Source: an uncultured Prevotellaceae bacterium (GTDB lineage Bacteria; Bacteroidota; Bacteroidia; Bacteroidales; Bacteroidaceae). Taken from it: a stretch of DNA of 64,000 nucleotides. Made by a program: the position numbers and the translations under genes. The DNA lies in NCBI GenBank assembly GCA_900315745.1, contig ONAG01000009.1, forward strand, positions 20,088-84,087, written 5' to 3'. Shown here piece after piece: positions 46,270 to 55,715 of the stretch. Under the pieces are notes generated by a model. The model was not told the origin of the DNA, ran no database searches, and saw nothing but the letters and a program-made list of their open reading frames with translations. Each line of letters starts with the position of its first letter. Within the stretch, counting starts at the first letter, position 1.

Positions 46270-47340
46270 TTATGCTTTAGCTTCAAATTCCTTCATGCAA
46301 GCCACCAGAGCCTCAACGCCCTCGATGGTCTGTGCATTGTAGCAGCTGGCACGGAAACCACCCACCGAGCGGTGTCCCTTGATACCAACCATGCCCTTGG
46401 ATGTAGCAAACTCGAGGAATGGCTTCTCCAGTTCCTTGTATTCATCATTCATCACGAAGCAGATGTTCATGAGCGACCTGTCAGCCTCGTCGGTGACGGT
46501 GCCACGGAAGAGTTTGTTGCGGTCGATTTCGCCATAAACAATTTCAGCTCTCTTTTGTGCGAGTTTGTCCATAGCCTCGACACCACCATTTGCCTTGAGC
46601 CATCTGAGTGTCTCCAGGGCGCTATAGATAGGCACCACAGGAGGAGTATTGAACATGGAACCTTTCTCTACGTGAGTGCGGTAGTCGAGCATTGTAGGAA
46701 TTGGTCTTGGAGCCTTTCCAAGCACGTCGTCCTTTAGAATGACGAGAGTGACGCCAGCCATGGCGAGGTTCTTCTGTGCTCCACCATAGATGCAGTCGTA
46801 TTTTGCCACGTCGATTGGGCGGCTGAAGATGTCAGACGACATGTCGGCAATAAGTCTTGCATTGACATCGAGGTCTTTTCTTATTTCAGTGCCATAAATG
46901 GTATTGTTGGTTGTAATGTGCAGATAGTCCACATCATCAGGGCAAGTCCATCCCTTTGGAATGAATGTATAGTTGGCATCAGCCGACGAAGCGACCTCAA
47001 CGACCTCTCCAAAGAGTTTTGCTTCCTTCATAGCTTTCTTTGCCCAAGTGCCGGTATTGAGATAGGCAGCTTTCTTAATGAGGAAATTGTAGGGCACCAT
47101 GCAAAATTCGAGAGATGCGCCTCCACCGAGGAAGATAACGGAATAGCCTTCAGGCACCTGCAGCAACTCTTTGATAAGTGCCACGGCCTCATCGACCACT
47201 GGTTGGAAATCTTTCGCTCTGTGGCTAATCTCAGCGAGTGAGAGTCCACTACCGTTGAAGTCTAAGATTTGCTGGGCAGTCTTTTCGATAACCTCTCTTG
47301 GGAGAATCGATGGCCCTGCGTTAAAGTTGTACTTCTTCAT
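46270..47340 (-). CDS. serC: Phosphoserine aminotransferase
   Basis: A 356-aa class V PLP aminotransferase making phosphoserine from phosphohydroxypyruvate and glutamate. The start [19 protein letters not shown] and the PLP Lys in [13 protein letters not shown] near residue 190 are diagnostic, as are [14 protein letters not shown] at the C-terminus and the phosphate-binding Arg residues. Length is normal. First gene of the serC-serA unit, with its own promoter. Confidence 0.96.
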   Translation of the reverse strand: MKKYNFNAGPSILPREVIEKTAQQILDFNGSGLSLAEISHRAKDFQPVVDEAVALIKELLQVPEGYSVIFLGGGASLEFCMVPYNFLIKKAAYLNTGTWAKKAMKEAKLFGEVVEVASSADANYTFIPKGWTCPDDVDYLHITTNNTIYGTEIRKDLDVNARLIADMSSDIFSRPIDVAKYDCIYGGAQKNLAMAGVTLVILKDDVLGKAPRPIPTMLDYRTHVEKGSMFNTPPVVPIYSALETLRWLKANGGVEAMDKLAQKRAEIVYGEIDRNKLFRGTVTDEADRSLMNICFVMNDEYKELEKPFLEFATSKGMVGIKGHRSVGGFRASCYNAQTIEGVEALVACMKEFEAKA

Positions 47341-47398
47341 CTGACAGTTTTTTTAATATTTGTATCTGATTGAAAATGAATGCTTCGAAAATCGAGTG

Positions 47399-47430
47399 CG
47401 AAGTTACTCCATTTTGTCGAAAGGAGCAAA
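47399..47430 (-). promoter_or_regulatory. Promoter of serC-serA
   Basis: Minus strand TTTG (47430-47427), 20 nt, TAACTTCG (47406-47399). One change in the -7 box from TAnnTTTG. The predicted leader is about 50 nt. Confidence 0.65.
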
Positions 47431-47577
47431 TTATCGGCATTGTTTTTGGCATTTTATCATTCAAGGTCAAGTAGAAACGACATTTATGTCACGTTTTTAG
47501 TGTGTTTTCTTCCTTTTTTGTCATTTCCACTTGTCATTTTCGACCATGAAATCAGATAAAAGCCATTTTTCCTTTTG

Positions 47578-48894
47578 TCACCTTACTGGTTCCACTATGG
47601 TCTTGATGCCTTTTATCTTTTCCCCCTTGGCATGTTCCAAAACCTGTTTCACTTTTTTATTTGAGACTGCTACATAAGCATACCTGTCTTTCACGTCAAT
47701 ACGTCCAATGTCGTCTTTTTCAAGTCCTGCCACCTTGCAAAGGAATCCGACGATGTCTCCCTTGCTTATTTTATCCATCTTTCCCTTACCTATATAAATG
47801 GTTGCCATCTTTGGGGGCTGCGGGAGCGGCAGTTGTTGAGGAATGTCATATTCTTCCACTTCCTCATCCAAATATTGAGGCAGGTCCTCTTCGGGTCCAA
47901 GAATGAAGAAACTGACACCATGCGCATCCCACCGAGCTGTTCTCCCCACTCTATGCACATACTCATCTTCCCCGAGAGGCAGATGGTAATGTATTATATT
48001 GTCAACAGAAGGGATGTCGAGACCTCTTGACGCAAGGTCGGTGGCGACGCATACAGAAGAAGAACCATTGGAGAATTTGTAAAGGGCATCCTCACGCTGT
48101 CGTTGGTCAAGTCCGCCATGGAAAGCGCTGGTGACAAATCCCTTTTGTCTTAGAAAAGCATCGGTGCGTTCCACACTATCCCTATAGTTTAGAAAAACAA
48201 TGCTTTGTCCACCCAATGCCCTGAGAAGTCTTTCAAGAGAGCCGAGTTTGTCTTTGTCCTGACTTCTCACCATCTTAATGCTTATTCTCTCTGGTACGGG
48301 TTTGCCGGAATGTATGAAATCGATACGATGGACATGTCCCATTCTCACGAAATGAGGGATGCTGTCAGCCTCTGTAGCCGAAAGGAGCACCCTTCGTCTG
48401 ACAGAAGGAAGGAAATCCAATGCCTTACGCATCTCGTCATGGAAACCCATGTTGAGGCATTTGTCGAATTCATCAATGACAAGCAATTCCACATGTTCGG
48501 TATCGATGTTGCCTTTCTCTATATGGTCGTTCAGTCGTCCAGGAGTGGCAAAAAGCACCTGTGGTCTTGTCTTCTTCATCTCCCTGTGCTCGTCCATGGC
48601 AGGTCTTCCACCATACACGCTCATGCACCTCAGTCCTGTGCCCATCTCAGCTAATACCTTTGCAGATTGCAGAGCAAGTTCTCTTCCAGGCACAATTGCC
48701 ACCATCTGCAAGGAATCATCTTTTCTATTGAGCATTTGGACTATGGGCAAGAGATAAGCAAGAGTCTTTCCGCTGCCTGTCGGCGACAGTACGAGCACAT
48801 CGTCATTGCCATTCATCAAGGCGTCGGCTGTGGCTTTCTGCATCTCGCTCAACTCCTTGATTTTCAATTTTTCAAGAATAGTTTTCTCTTCCAT
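47578..48894 (-). CDS. DEAD-box RNA helicase with DbpA-type RNA-binding domain
   Basis: A 438-aa ATP-dependent RNA helicase. The Q motif is near residue 15 (LSEMQKATADAL), Walker A is SPTGSGKTLAY, motif Ib is FATPGRLNDHI, and the DEAD position reads LLVIDEFDKCLNMGF, that is DEFD. SAT (VLLSATEAD) and HRVGRTARWD are intact. The C-terminal ~75 residues (ATIYIGKGKMDKISKGDIVG to IKTIVEPV) fit the DbpA RRM-like domain that binds hairpin 92 of 23S rRNA, suggesting a role in large-subunit assembly. It follows the TPR gene by 6 nt. Confidence 0.9.
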   Translation of the reverse strand: MEEKTILEKLKIKELSEMQKATADALMNGNDDVLVLSPTGSGKTLAYLLPIVQMLNRKDDSLQMVAIVPGRELALQSAKVLAEMGTGLRCMSVYGGRPAMDEHREMKKTRPQVLFATPGRLNDHIEKGNIDTEHVELLVIDEFDKCLNMGFHDEMRKALDFLPSVRRRVLLSATEADSIPHFVRMGHVHRIDFIHSGKPVPERISIKMVRSQDKDKLGSLERLLRALGGQSIVFLNYRDSVERTDAFLRQKGFVTSAFHGGLDQRQREDALYKFSNGSSSVCVATDLASRGLDIPSVDNIIHYHLPLGEDEYVHRVGRTARWDAHGVSFFILGPEEDLPQYLDEEVEEYDIPQQLPLPQPPKMATIYIGKGKMDKISKGDIVGFLCKVAGLEKDDIGRIDVKDRYAYVAVSNKKVKQVLEHAKGEKIKGIKTIVEPVR

Positions 48895-48900
48895 ATCTGT

Positions 48901-50106
48901 CTATAGTTTCAGTGTTTCTCTTAAGCGGTCGATTTCTTCAAACTCCTTCCCCATATTGAGGTAGAGATAAATTGTATATAGTGCAGGCACCCACTTGGCT
49001 TGCTGTTGTGGTGCCAACTCCCTGAATTTCTCCATGTAAGGTCTGCTTTTCTCATATAGATTGTTTACTGCCTGACGCTTTTTCCTCGACCTCTGCGTGG
49101 TCTTGTCGAGTTCCAATGCCTGATTGTAGTAAACCAGTCCCATATTGCAATAAGCTTCTGGCATGGAGTCGTTGATTTCCAATAGTTTTGTTGTAATGTC
49201 GAGACATTGCTCATAGTTCTTGTCATTGAGCAGAGCCGTACTTTTGGCAAATAGGAACAGTACATTGGCGCTATCAGTAGCCAAGGCATTGTCGATGAAA
49301 ACTGTTGCAGAATCGGTCATTGCCTTGGCATTGTAATAATCCACCAGTCTTGGGAAGAAGAACGGGTGAGAAGGAGACAGTTTGAAGCCTCTCTTCAAGG
49401 ATGCCACATACGATATGGTATCCTTGTCCTTCAGTTGCACTTCAGCCATGTACTGGACTATGTTTTCAAGTTTTGTAGAGTCACGCTCAGCCAACTCCAC
49501 GTATTTTTTCATCTTGTTGATCTCACCGAGGCGATAAGCACTATACAAAGCCCTGTATGCCGCCTTTGGCATCATCGTGTCGTTGTCAAGGTATTTATAT
49601 TCATTGAACAAGGGTTTTGTACCACATTCGAGATAAGTATCGTCAAACGCCCATGCGTTTTTGAAATCATGTTTTCTGAGATAGTATGCAGCCCCATTGT
49701 ATAGATTGGGTCTGAGAGCATTCAAGACATGCGCATGCTTGTCTCTATAATTCAAGTCTATCTTTCCTTTTTTGTTGGGTGTTGCATCCAAAGAGTCAAG
49801 ACATTCATAAATATGGAACAAGTCCTTTGCCTTTGCGAACAGCGATGCCGTGTCGTATTGTTGTTTGAGATACAATTTTCTGTTACCCTGGTCATATTGC
49901 ATTTTCACGGCATCCCCCATGGTCAGCCACACCTTCTCGTTACGTCGGAAGGTGGAGTCTTTCAGCAAGTCTTCCATGAGTTTTACCGCCTTGTCAAGAT
50001 CCCTTCCACTTTTGATATAAGTCTTTGCCTGTGAAATGGCTTTTTTCTGTGCAGTGGCAAATAGAGGGAGGGTTGACAGCAACAAGTAAAAAAACAATCT
50101 TTTCAT
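48901..50106 (-). CDS. Exported TPR-repeat protein (copy 1)
   Basis: A 401-aa protein with a signal peptide (LFFYLLLSTLPLFATAQ). It is nearly all helical, with TPR units such as KAVKLMEDLLKDSTFRRNEKVWLTMGDAV and PEAYCNMGLVYYNQALEL. It is a paralogue of the protein encoded next upstream: both have D-x-x-PNxKGK followed by a G-rich AAYY/GIYF helix and end with a W-x-x-x-LY segment. Probably a periplasmic scaffold; no enzyme motif is seen. It is 6 nt before the DbpA-like helicase gene, a surprising operon partner. Confidence 0.8.
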   Translation of the reverse strand: MKRLFFYLLLSTLPLFATAQKKAISQAKTYIKSGRDLDKAVKLMEDLLKDSTFRRNEKVWLTMGDAVKMQYDQGNRKLYLKQQYDTASLFAKAKDLFHIYECLDSLDATPNKKGKIDLNYRDKHAHVLNALRPNLYNGAAYYLRKHDFKNAWAFDDTYLECGTKPLFNEYKYLDNDTMMPKAAYRALYSAYRLGEINKMKKYVELAERDSTKLENIVQYMAEVQLKDKDTISYVASLKRGFKLSPSHPFFFPRLVDYYNAKAMTDSATVFIDNALATDSANVLFLFAKSTALLNDKNYEQCLDITTKLLEINDSMPEAYCNMGLVYYNQALELDKTTQRSRKKRQAVNNLYEKSRPYMEKFRELAPQQQAKWVPALYTIYLYLNMGKEFEEIDRLRETLKL

Positions 50107-50172
50107 TCTGTAGTTCCCTCGCTAAGTGTATTTCTTGGAACCCACTTAAAACCTATTGATTTGGAATAAAAC

Positions 50173-50200
50173 GAGGGTGTGCCAATAATGGCACACCCTC
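50173..50200 (-). terminator. Terminator after the second TPR gene
   Basis: An 11-bp perfect stem (50173-50183 with 50190-50200), 6-nt loop; on the minus strand followed by GTTTTATT. It separates the two TPR genes. Confidence 0.85.
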
Positions 50201-50215
50201 CTTCATAAAATGTTA

Positions 50216-51469
50216 TTATTTGGTATCAGCCTCAGCAGCCTGTGTGCGTGGGTCGTCGGCGCCATACAGCTGATAGCAGCATCTATAGAGAGGATATGCC
50301 CAGTTTGCCTTCTCCCTATTTGGATCAAGTTGCTTTGCTTTTTCCAGATAGCCTTTAGCCTCTTCATAGAGCGGACGTATTTGTTGCATTGCCTCCTCTG
50401 GCACGCGTCCAGTCTTGTTGGCAGCGTTGTTCTCCTTTTGTGAACCTCTGTCAAGCTGGCATGCTCCGAGATAAGTGAGAATCTGTGCGTTGTCTGGTTG
50501 TGTTTCAAGAGCCTTCTTGTAATATTCCACAGCCTCGTCGAGTTTTTGTTCAAGCATTGCGTTTTGTCCTCTCACAGCCCATACCACGAAGTTGTTGGGG
50601 TCGGTCTGAAGTTTCTTGTCAAACACCTCGTTCATCTTGTCATTCATCTTCAGTCCAGAGTACATGTTGACCAATGTTCCGAAGATAGTCTCGTTGTCTG
50701 GGTCGGCAGCAAACTGTTGCTCCAGGTCTGCTACGTAGTTGAGGGAGTCTTGACGAGTCTTCAGGCTCTCTTGCACAACGGCGAGTTTCAGGTTGTTGGC
50801 ATCCTTATGATACTTCTCATCCTTCATGGCAATGTCAGCATATTTCTGGCATCCCTTGATGTCCTTGTTCTGATATGCATAGATAGCTGCATAGTAGGCA
50901 ATCTGACCTAAGTTTGCATCTGGAGTCTTGGCTATTTCCTGTGCGAAGAGGTCTTCACTGCTTGTGTCCACATAGGAAGCAAAGTACTTGTAAGTGCTCT
51001 TCAAGTCACCATGGTCTTGGAAGTAGATACCACCATTGATGAGGTTGCCTCTTTGTGGGAAGAGTTGTGAAGCGAGAGTGTCATGGAATTTTGGTTTCAC
51101 TTTTCCCTTTTCATTAGGCAACTGGTCGTATTTGTTACATTCGAGAGCAGCCTGAAATGCTTGAAAGATAGAAGTGTAATATAATGCAGAGTCCACTGGC
51201 TGAATTTTTCCTGAATTCATTTGAGCCACGGTGTTTTCAGTCATGATTGTCTGTTGCTTGTTGAAAGTCTCAAAAGCCAATTGGTAAAGTTTGTTGTATG
51301 CGGAGGCTTTTTCAGCATCGCTGGCGAGTTGTCCGAGAGAGGAATTCAGCAAGCTTTCTGCCTCAGCATAGGTTTTGGCTTTCAGGATAGACTTGAGTGC
51401 TGGCGAGTCGCCTGCGAAGGCTGAAGAGGCAGCTACTGCCATCATAGCCATGATCATAATTTTTTTCAT
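50216..51469 (-). CDS. Exported TPR-repeat protein (copy 2)
   Basis: A 417-aa protein with signal peptide MKKIMIMAMMAVAASSAFA. The helical body includes clear TPR motifs: NNFVVWAVRGQNAMLEQKLDEAVEYYKKAL and NAQILTYLGACQLDRGSQ. Matches to the 401-aa neighbour (DQLPNEKGKVKPKF, INGGIYFQDHGDLKSTYKYF) show they are tandem paralogues. It is 60 nt downstream of gyrA and may be read through from it. The ATG at 51475 (MIMKK) is an alternative start. Confidence 0.85.
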   Translation of the reverse strand: MKKIMIMAMMAVAASSAFAGDSPALKSILKAKTYAEAESLLNSSLGQLASDAEKASAYNKLYQLAFETFNKQQTIMTENTVAQMNSGKIQPVDSALYYTSIFQAFQAALECNKYDQLPNEKGKVKPKFHDTLASQLFPQRGNLINGGIYFQDHGDLKSTYKYFASYVDTSSEDLFAQEIAKTPDANLGQIAYYAAIYAYQNKDIKGCQKYADIAMKDEKYHKDANNLKLAVVQESLKTRQDSLNYVADLEQQFAADPDNETIFGTLVNMYSGLKMNDKMNEVFDKKLQTDPNNFVVWAVRGQNAMLEQKLDEAVEYYKKALETQPDNAQILTYLGACQLDRGSQKENNAANKTGRVPEEAMQQIRPLYEEAKGYLEKAKQLDPNREKANWAYPLYRCCYQLYGADDPRTQAAEADTK

Positions 51470-51535
51470 AATCATTAATATTAAAAGGTTGTTGTTTCTT
51501 GTTTTTGTTAATAAAATAAAGAGATTTTAATTATA

Positions 51536-54238
51536 TTAATTGTTTTCGTTGGAATCATCTGTTTTCACGTCATCATCCATGAAATCTTCGTCATTAAAGA
51601 GATACTGTTCACGAGCCTCAGTGAAATTCTCTTCGTTGTCAACCGATGTTTGGTTTTCGTCGGTGTCTTCACCTTCCATTTCAGTTGTTTCGATACTGTC
51701 CGACATGGTGTCTCGCCTTATGCTGTCACTCTTCTGAGCCCATTCTGCCCTGCTCATTTCCTCCACTTGAGCTTCCAGTTCGGCTCCCATCACCTTGCAT
51801 ACGCTTGCTATGACATCGTTCTTCTTGGTGAGGTTGATGAGCTTCACACCTTGTGTTGCCCTTCCCATCACCCTGCACTCTGCCACAGAGAGACGTATCA
51901 CGACTCCGCTCTTGTTGATTATCATGAGGTCGTGCTCGTCGGAGACGTTCTTTATCGCCACCACCCTACCGGTTTTCTCGGTTATCTGCATGGTTTTGAC
52001 ACCTTTCACGCCACGACTGGTCTTGCGGTAGTCTTCCACTTGCGAACGTTTGCCATATCCATTCTCGCTGACCACCATGATGGTTTCTTTTTCGGCATCA
52101 TTGACGACAATCATGCCCACCACTTCATCATCACCTCCGTCAAGGCTCATGCCTCTCACGCCAGTGGCGACACGTCCCATTTCTCTGACCGCATTTTCCT
52201 CGAATCTCACAGCCCTTCCATTTCTATTGGCGAGAACCAGTTCGTTTCTTCCGTTGGTCAGTCTTACATCCACCACCTCGTCGCCTTCAAGGATGTTGAT
52301 GGCATTGACACCCATTGCTCTTGGCCTGCTGTAGAACTTGAGGCAAGTTTTCTTCACCACACCTCTCTTTGTGGCAAACACCACATAGTGTGTATTGAGG
52401 AATTTCTCGTCGTTCAGTCCACGCAGCCTCAGTATGGCATTAACGGAGTCGTCCGGGTCGATATTGAGCATGTTTTGTATTGCCCTGCCCTTGGAGTCCT
52501 TTCCCCCTTCGGGTATCTCATAGCACTTGAGCCAATAGCATCTTCCCTTCTTTGTGAAGAACAGCATGGTGTTGTGCATCGTGGCAGGATAGATGTACTC
52601 GGTGAAATCCTGCTCCCTTGTACGGGCGCCCTTGCTGCCCACACCTCCACGGGCTTGTCCTTTGAACTCACTAAGAGACGTTCTCTTGATATATCCGAGA
52701 TGACTCAATGTGATGACTACCGGGTCATTGGGATAGAAGTCTTCCGGGTTGAACTCTTCTGATGAATATTTTATTTCTGTGCGTCTTTCGTCACCATATT
52801 TTTCTTTCACCTCAAGCAGCTCATCTTTCATGACCTTTTTGCAAAGCTCGGGGTTGTCGAGTATCGACTGCAAGTAATCTATGAGTTTTTCCAGTTCCTC
52901 ATACTCCTGATGCAGTTGGTCCATGCGCAGTCCTGTCAGTTGCGAGAGCCTCATATCGACAATTGCCTTCGACTGCAGTTCGTCAATATTGAATCTCTGT
53001 TCCAGATTGCGTTGTGCGTCAGATGGAGTTTTTGACGCCCTTATGATATGCACCACTTCGTCAATATTGTCGCAAGCAATGATTAGTCCTTCGAGGATGT
53101 GGGCACGCTCTTGAGCCTTTTTGAGGTCGAACTTGGTGCGACGGATGGTGACATCATGCCTGTGTTCCACAAAATATCCCACACATTCCTTGAGGCTGAG
53201 CAGCCTTGGCCGTCCTTTCACCAATGCGATATTGTTGACAGAGAACGAACTTTGGAGCGCTGTCATCTTGAAGAGCTTGTTGAGTATCACATTGGCATTG
53301 GCATCTTTTTTCACATCCACAACGATGCGCATGCCCTGCCTGCCCGACTCATCATTGACATTTGCTATGCCTTCGATTTTTCCTTCTTTTACGAGATCTG
53401 CGATATACTCAATCAGTTGTGCCTTGTTTACGCCATAGGGTATTTCATGCACCACGATTTTGTCGTGTGTGTCACCGCTTTCTATTTCTGCCTTTGCCCT
53501 AATCACGACACGCCCCCTGCCTGTCTCGTAAGCATCTTTGACGCCCTGTATGCCATAGATATATGCCCCTGTTGGGAAATCTGGAGCCTTGATGTATTGC
53601 ATCAGTCCATCGGTGTCGATGTCTGGATTGTCAATGTAGGCGCAGCATCCGTCGATAACTTCTCCGAGGTTGTGTGTAGGCATGTTGGTAGCCATTCCCA
53701 CTGCGATGCCGTTACCACCATTTACGAGCAGGTTGGGCACCTTTGTAGGCATCACGGATGGTTCTGTCAACGTACCATCGAAGTTGGGGTCCATATCAAC
53801 AGTGTCCTTGTCGAGGTCATCCATGATATGCTCTCCCATTTTCGACAATCTACATTCTGTATAACGCATGGCAGCGGGCGAGTCTCCATCAACACTTCCG
53901 AAGTTGCCTTGTCCGTCCACCAATGTGTATCTCATGTTCCAGTCTTGAGCCATTCGCACAAGTGCCCCATAGACAGAACTATCGCCGTGAGGATGGTACT
54001 TTCCAAGAACTTCACCCACCACGCGAGCACATTTCTTATATGGTTTGTCGCTGGTGTTTCCAATACCCATCATTCCATAGAGTATTCTCCGGTGTACTGG
54101 CTTGAAGCCATCTCTCACGTCGGGCAAGGCGCGCGCCACAATTACCGACATAGAGTAGTCGATGTAGGATTTCTTCATCTCCTCCTCAATGTTGATCTTG
54201 ATAATGCGGTCTTGGTCAAAAGTCTGATTCTCGTCCAT
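51536..54238 (-). CDS. gyrA: DNA gyrase subunit A
   Basis: A 900-aa type II topoisomerase subunit that cuts and rejoins DNA to introduce negative supercoils. The catalytic Tyr is Tyr126 in AAMRYTE. The quinolone-determining region reads [19 protein letters not shown], with Ser87 (E. coli Ser83) and Gly91 (E. coli Asp87). The C-terminal wrapping domain holds a GyrA box, QARGGVG, which separates it from topoisomerase IV ParC. The end is a long acidic tail ([19 protein letters not shown]). Two TPR-protein genes follow on the same strand. I see no clear promoter within 150 nt upstream. Confidence 0.97.
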   Translation of the reverse strand: MDENQTFDQDRIIKINIEEEMKKSYIDYSMSVIVARALPDVRDGFKPVHRRILYGMMGIGNTSDKPYKKCARVVGEVLGKYHPHGDSSVYGALVRMAQDWNMRYTLVDGQGNFGSVDGDSPAAMRYTECRLSKMGEHIMDDLDKDTVDMDPNFDGTLTEPSVMPTKVPNLLVNGGNGIAVGMATNMPTHNLGEVIDGCCAYIDNPDIDTDGLMQYIKAPDFPTGAYIYGIQGVKDAYETGRGRVVIRAKAEIESGDTHDKIVVHEIPYGVNKAQLIEYIADLVKEGKIEGIANVNDESGRQGMRIVVDVKKDANANVILNKLFKMTALQSSFSVNNIALVKGRPRLLSLKECVGYFVEHRHDVTIRRTKFDLKKAQERAHILEGLIIACDNIDEVVHIIRASKTPSDAQRNLEQRFNIDELQSKAIVDMRLSQLTGLRMDQLHQEYEELEKLIDYLQSILDNPELCKKVMKDELLEVKEKYGDERRTEIKYSSEEFNPEDFYPNDPVVITLSHLGYIKRTSLSEFKGQARGGVGSKGARTREQDFTEYIYPATMHNTMLFFTKKGRCYWLKCYEIPEGGKDSKGRAIQNMLNIDPDDSVNAILRLRGLNDEKFLNTHYVVFATKRGVVKKTCLKFYSRPRAMGVNAINILEGDEVVDVRLTNGRNELVLANRNGRAVRFEENAVREMGRVATGVRGMSLDGGDDEVVGMIVVNDAEKETIMVVSENGYGKRSQVEDYRKTSRGVKGVKTMQITEKTGRVVAIKNVSDEHDLMIINKSGVVIRLSVAECRVMGRATQGVKLINLTKKNDVIASVCKVMGAELEAQVEEMSRAEWAQKSDSIRRDTMSDSIETTEMEGEDTDENQTSVDNEENFTEAREQYLFNDEDFMDDDVKTDDSNENN

Positions 54239-54494
54239 TATTTAATGTAAATTTTACTATATGTATTTTGGCAAAAATTGCCATAGAGGGCATTTAATCG
54301 CTCTGTAATCGATTTTAGCCTTATTTTCGAGGTGTAAAATTACTACTAATTTGCGACATGGAAAAAGAAAAGAATGAAAAACTTGCGAAAATTATAAATA
54401 ATTATGTTTTGTTTGATTAATGGTAACAATTCAGCGAATCTTAGTAACTACTAAGCGCCCCATGGTAAAAAGGTTTAGAAAATCAAAACAGAGT

Positions 54495-54608
54495 CGCCTA
54501 CGGCGAGAAATCTTTCAAATCTTTACAAATCAAACAAATTGTTATGGTGAAAAAATATAAAGATTTGTCAGATTTGACTTGATTTGTAAGATTTCTGCCC
54601 GTTAGGGC
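54495..54608. repeat. Composite palindromic element
   Basis: Two imperfect inverted arms (54506-54535 containing AGAAATCTT and ACAAATCAA; 54561-54596 containing TTGATTTGTAAGATTTCT) are bounded by small hairpins, CGCCtacGGCG (54495-54505) and GCCCgttaGGGC (54597-54608). The arrangement suggests a miniature repeat element able to fold into a long hairpin. No ORF is inside. Confidence 0.65.
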
Positions 54609-54670
54609 ACTCCTTAAAATTATTCGGTGAGTAGATACGATTAATGCCTGCATTGAGGCATACGTACTGC

Positions 54671-54702
54671 AAAAAAAAACGCTTCCCTCAAGAGGGAGGC
54701 GT
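54671..54702 (-). terminator. Terminator of the anti-sigma-like operon
   Basis: An 11-bp stem (54679-54689 with 54692-54702, one G-U) with a tight loop; on the minus strand nine T residues follow. Confidence 0.88.
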
Positions 54703-54753
54703 CTAACAAGCTATCAAGCAATCAAGCTGGAATGCCAATGATAGTAAAGGATA

Positions 54754-55209
54754 TCACCTATGCGGCCTTGGGATATTTTTTGAGGCATTCCTCATCGCCT
54801 GCCTGTGGAAGCGTCCTTCAGCCTTGATGACATCGAAGAGCTTTCCTGCTTTCATGATGGTGAGGAAGCGTGAATGGTAGTTGGACTGGATCTGCTTTAT
54901 TTCCAGGTCCAGACGGTCGATTTCAGCTATCACTTGCTTGCACTTCTCATCATCGGCAGGTTTCATGCGCTTCAAGTCTCTTATTTTGTCGTAAAGCAGG
55001 CGCTGCTTGTTGTTCATCTCATCATACAGAGGGAAGAATGCAGCCGCCTCATGCGGTGTTAGGCATGCCTCCACGGTAATGAATTTCTGCAAGTCAGCCT
55101 TGAACTTTGCCGGGTCAAACATGTGCCTCTCCTGTGCATTCACAGGCAAGGTAAAAAGTGCCATCAGCATCACGACGACACCTGCAACATGCATACAAAT
55201 TCTATTCAT
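54754..55209 (-). CDS. Small periplasmic helical protein, Spy/CpxP-like organisation
   Basis: A ~151-aa protein with a signal peptide (VVVMLMALFTLPVNAQE) and a charged helical body: FDPAKFKADLQKFITVEACLTPHEAAAFFPLYDEMNNKQR, then long Lys/Asp-rich helices. The order and size resemble Spy/CpxP-type periplasmic sensors encoded beside anti-sigma genes in Bacteroidota. The ATG at 55209 overlaps the preceding gene by 8 nt; an ATG at 55194 lies 7 nt beyond that stop and also suits the signal peptide. Probably co-expressed with the anti-sigma-like gene. The function is inferred. Confidence 0.7.
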   Translation of the reverse strand: MNRICMHVAGVVVMLMALFTLPVNAQERHMFDPAKFKADLQKFITVEACLTPHEAAAFFPLYDEMNNKQRLLYDKIRDLKRMKPADDEKCKQVIAEIDRLDLEIKQIQSNYHSRFLTIMKAGKLFDVIKAEGRFHRQAMRNASKNIPRPHR

Positions 55210-55594
55210 AAGCCATATAAGCATATAGTTCGTAGTCATCTGCCATTATATAGTCTGCCATGGCGTCAACATTATTTTCTGCATTGGCAGAGTTAGAAGA
55301 GTGCACCACAGTCTTTCCCTTGGCGAGGGAGGTGTCAGGCTCCATGCTGTCATTGTGGATAAGAAGCCCTGCTCCGAAGAGAGCAACCAAGATAGAGGCA
55401 GCGGCGGCATAAATCCGCCACTTTCTGAATTGATGCGTAATGCTCTTGCCTTCTTTGCTTTCTTCGGGTATGAGCTTCACCTCATTGACAGGAATACGCT
55501 CCATCACTCTTGAAGTGATGTTGTCGAAATACCCTTCGGGCACCCTGAAAGGGTTCTTGGGTTCGCTCATTAATTTTTCCATGTCATTATTCAT
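55202..55594 (-). CDS. Anti-sigma-factor-like single-pass membrane protein
   Basis: A 130-aa protein with a cytoplasmic N-terminus containing KNPFRVPEGYFDNITSRVMERIP, which is the usual start of proteins paired with ECF sigma factors in Bacteroidota. One membrane helix at residues ~61-79 (IYAAAASILVALFGAGLLI) and an Asp/Asn-rich outer tail follow. In most genomes an ECF sigma gene precedes this pair; here none is present, the upstream gene being an EamA transporter 121 nt away. A TATATTCG element at 55624-55617 with TTTC 19 nt before it could be its promoter. Confidence 0.7.
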   Translation of the reverse strand: MNNDMEKLMSEPKNPFRVPEGYFDNITSRVMERIPVNEVKLIPEESKEGKSITHQFRKWRIYAAAASILVALFGAGLLIHNDSMEPDTSLAKGKTVVHSSNSANAENNVDAMADYIMADDYELYAYMAYE

Positions 55595-55715
55595 TTCTTC
55601 TCTTTTGAATATAAGACGAATATAATTGCCTAAAGTTTAACATGAAACAAACATTTTTGAAAAAAAAGAATGTTTTTTGTCAAAAGCAGGTGTTCAAAAC
55701 CAATTATTGTCCTTT

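Larger units (their letters stand above)
54239..54753. other. 515-nt gene-free region upstream of gyrA
   Basis: It holds no convincing ORF. It contains a composite palindromic element (54495-54608) and the terminator of the leftward anti-sigma-like operon (54671-54702). The rest is A+T-rich and presumably includes the gyrA promoter, which I could not place. Confidence 0.5.

Noticed and set aside
51650-52762. Plus-strand ORF of 370 codons
   Set aside because: Antisense to gyrA; His-rich shadow product without domains.
53099-54250. Plus-strand ORF of 383 codons
   Set aside because: Antisense to gyrA, which is unmistakable on the other strand.
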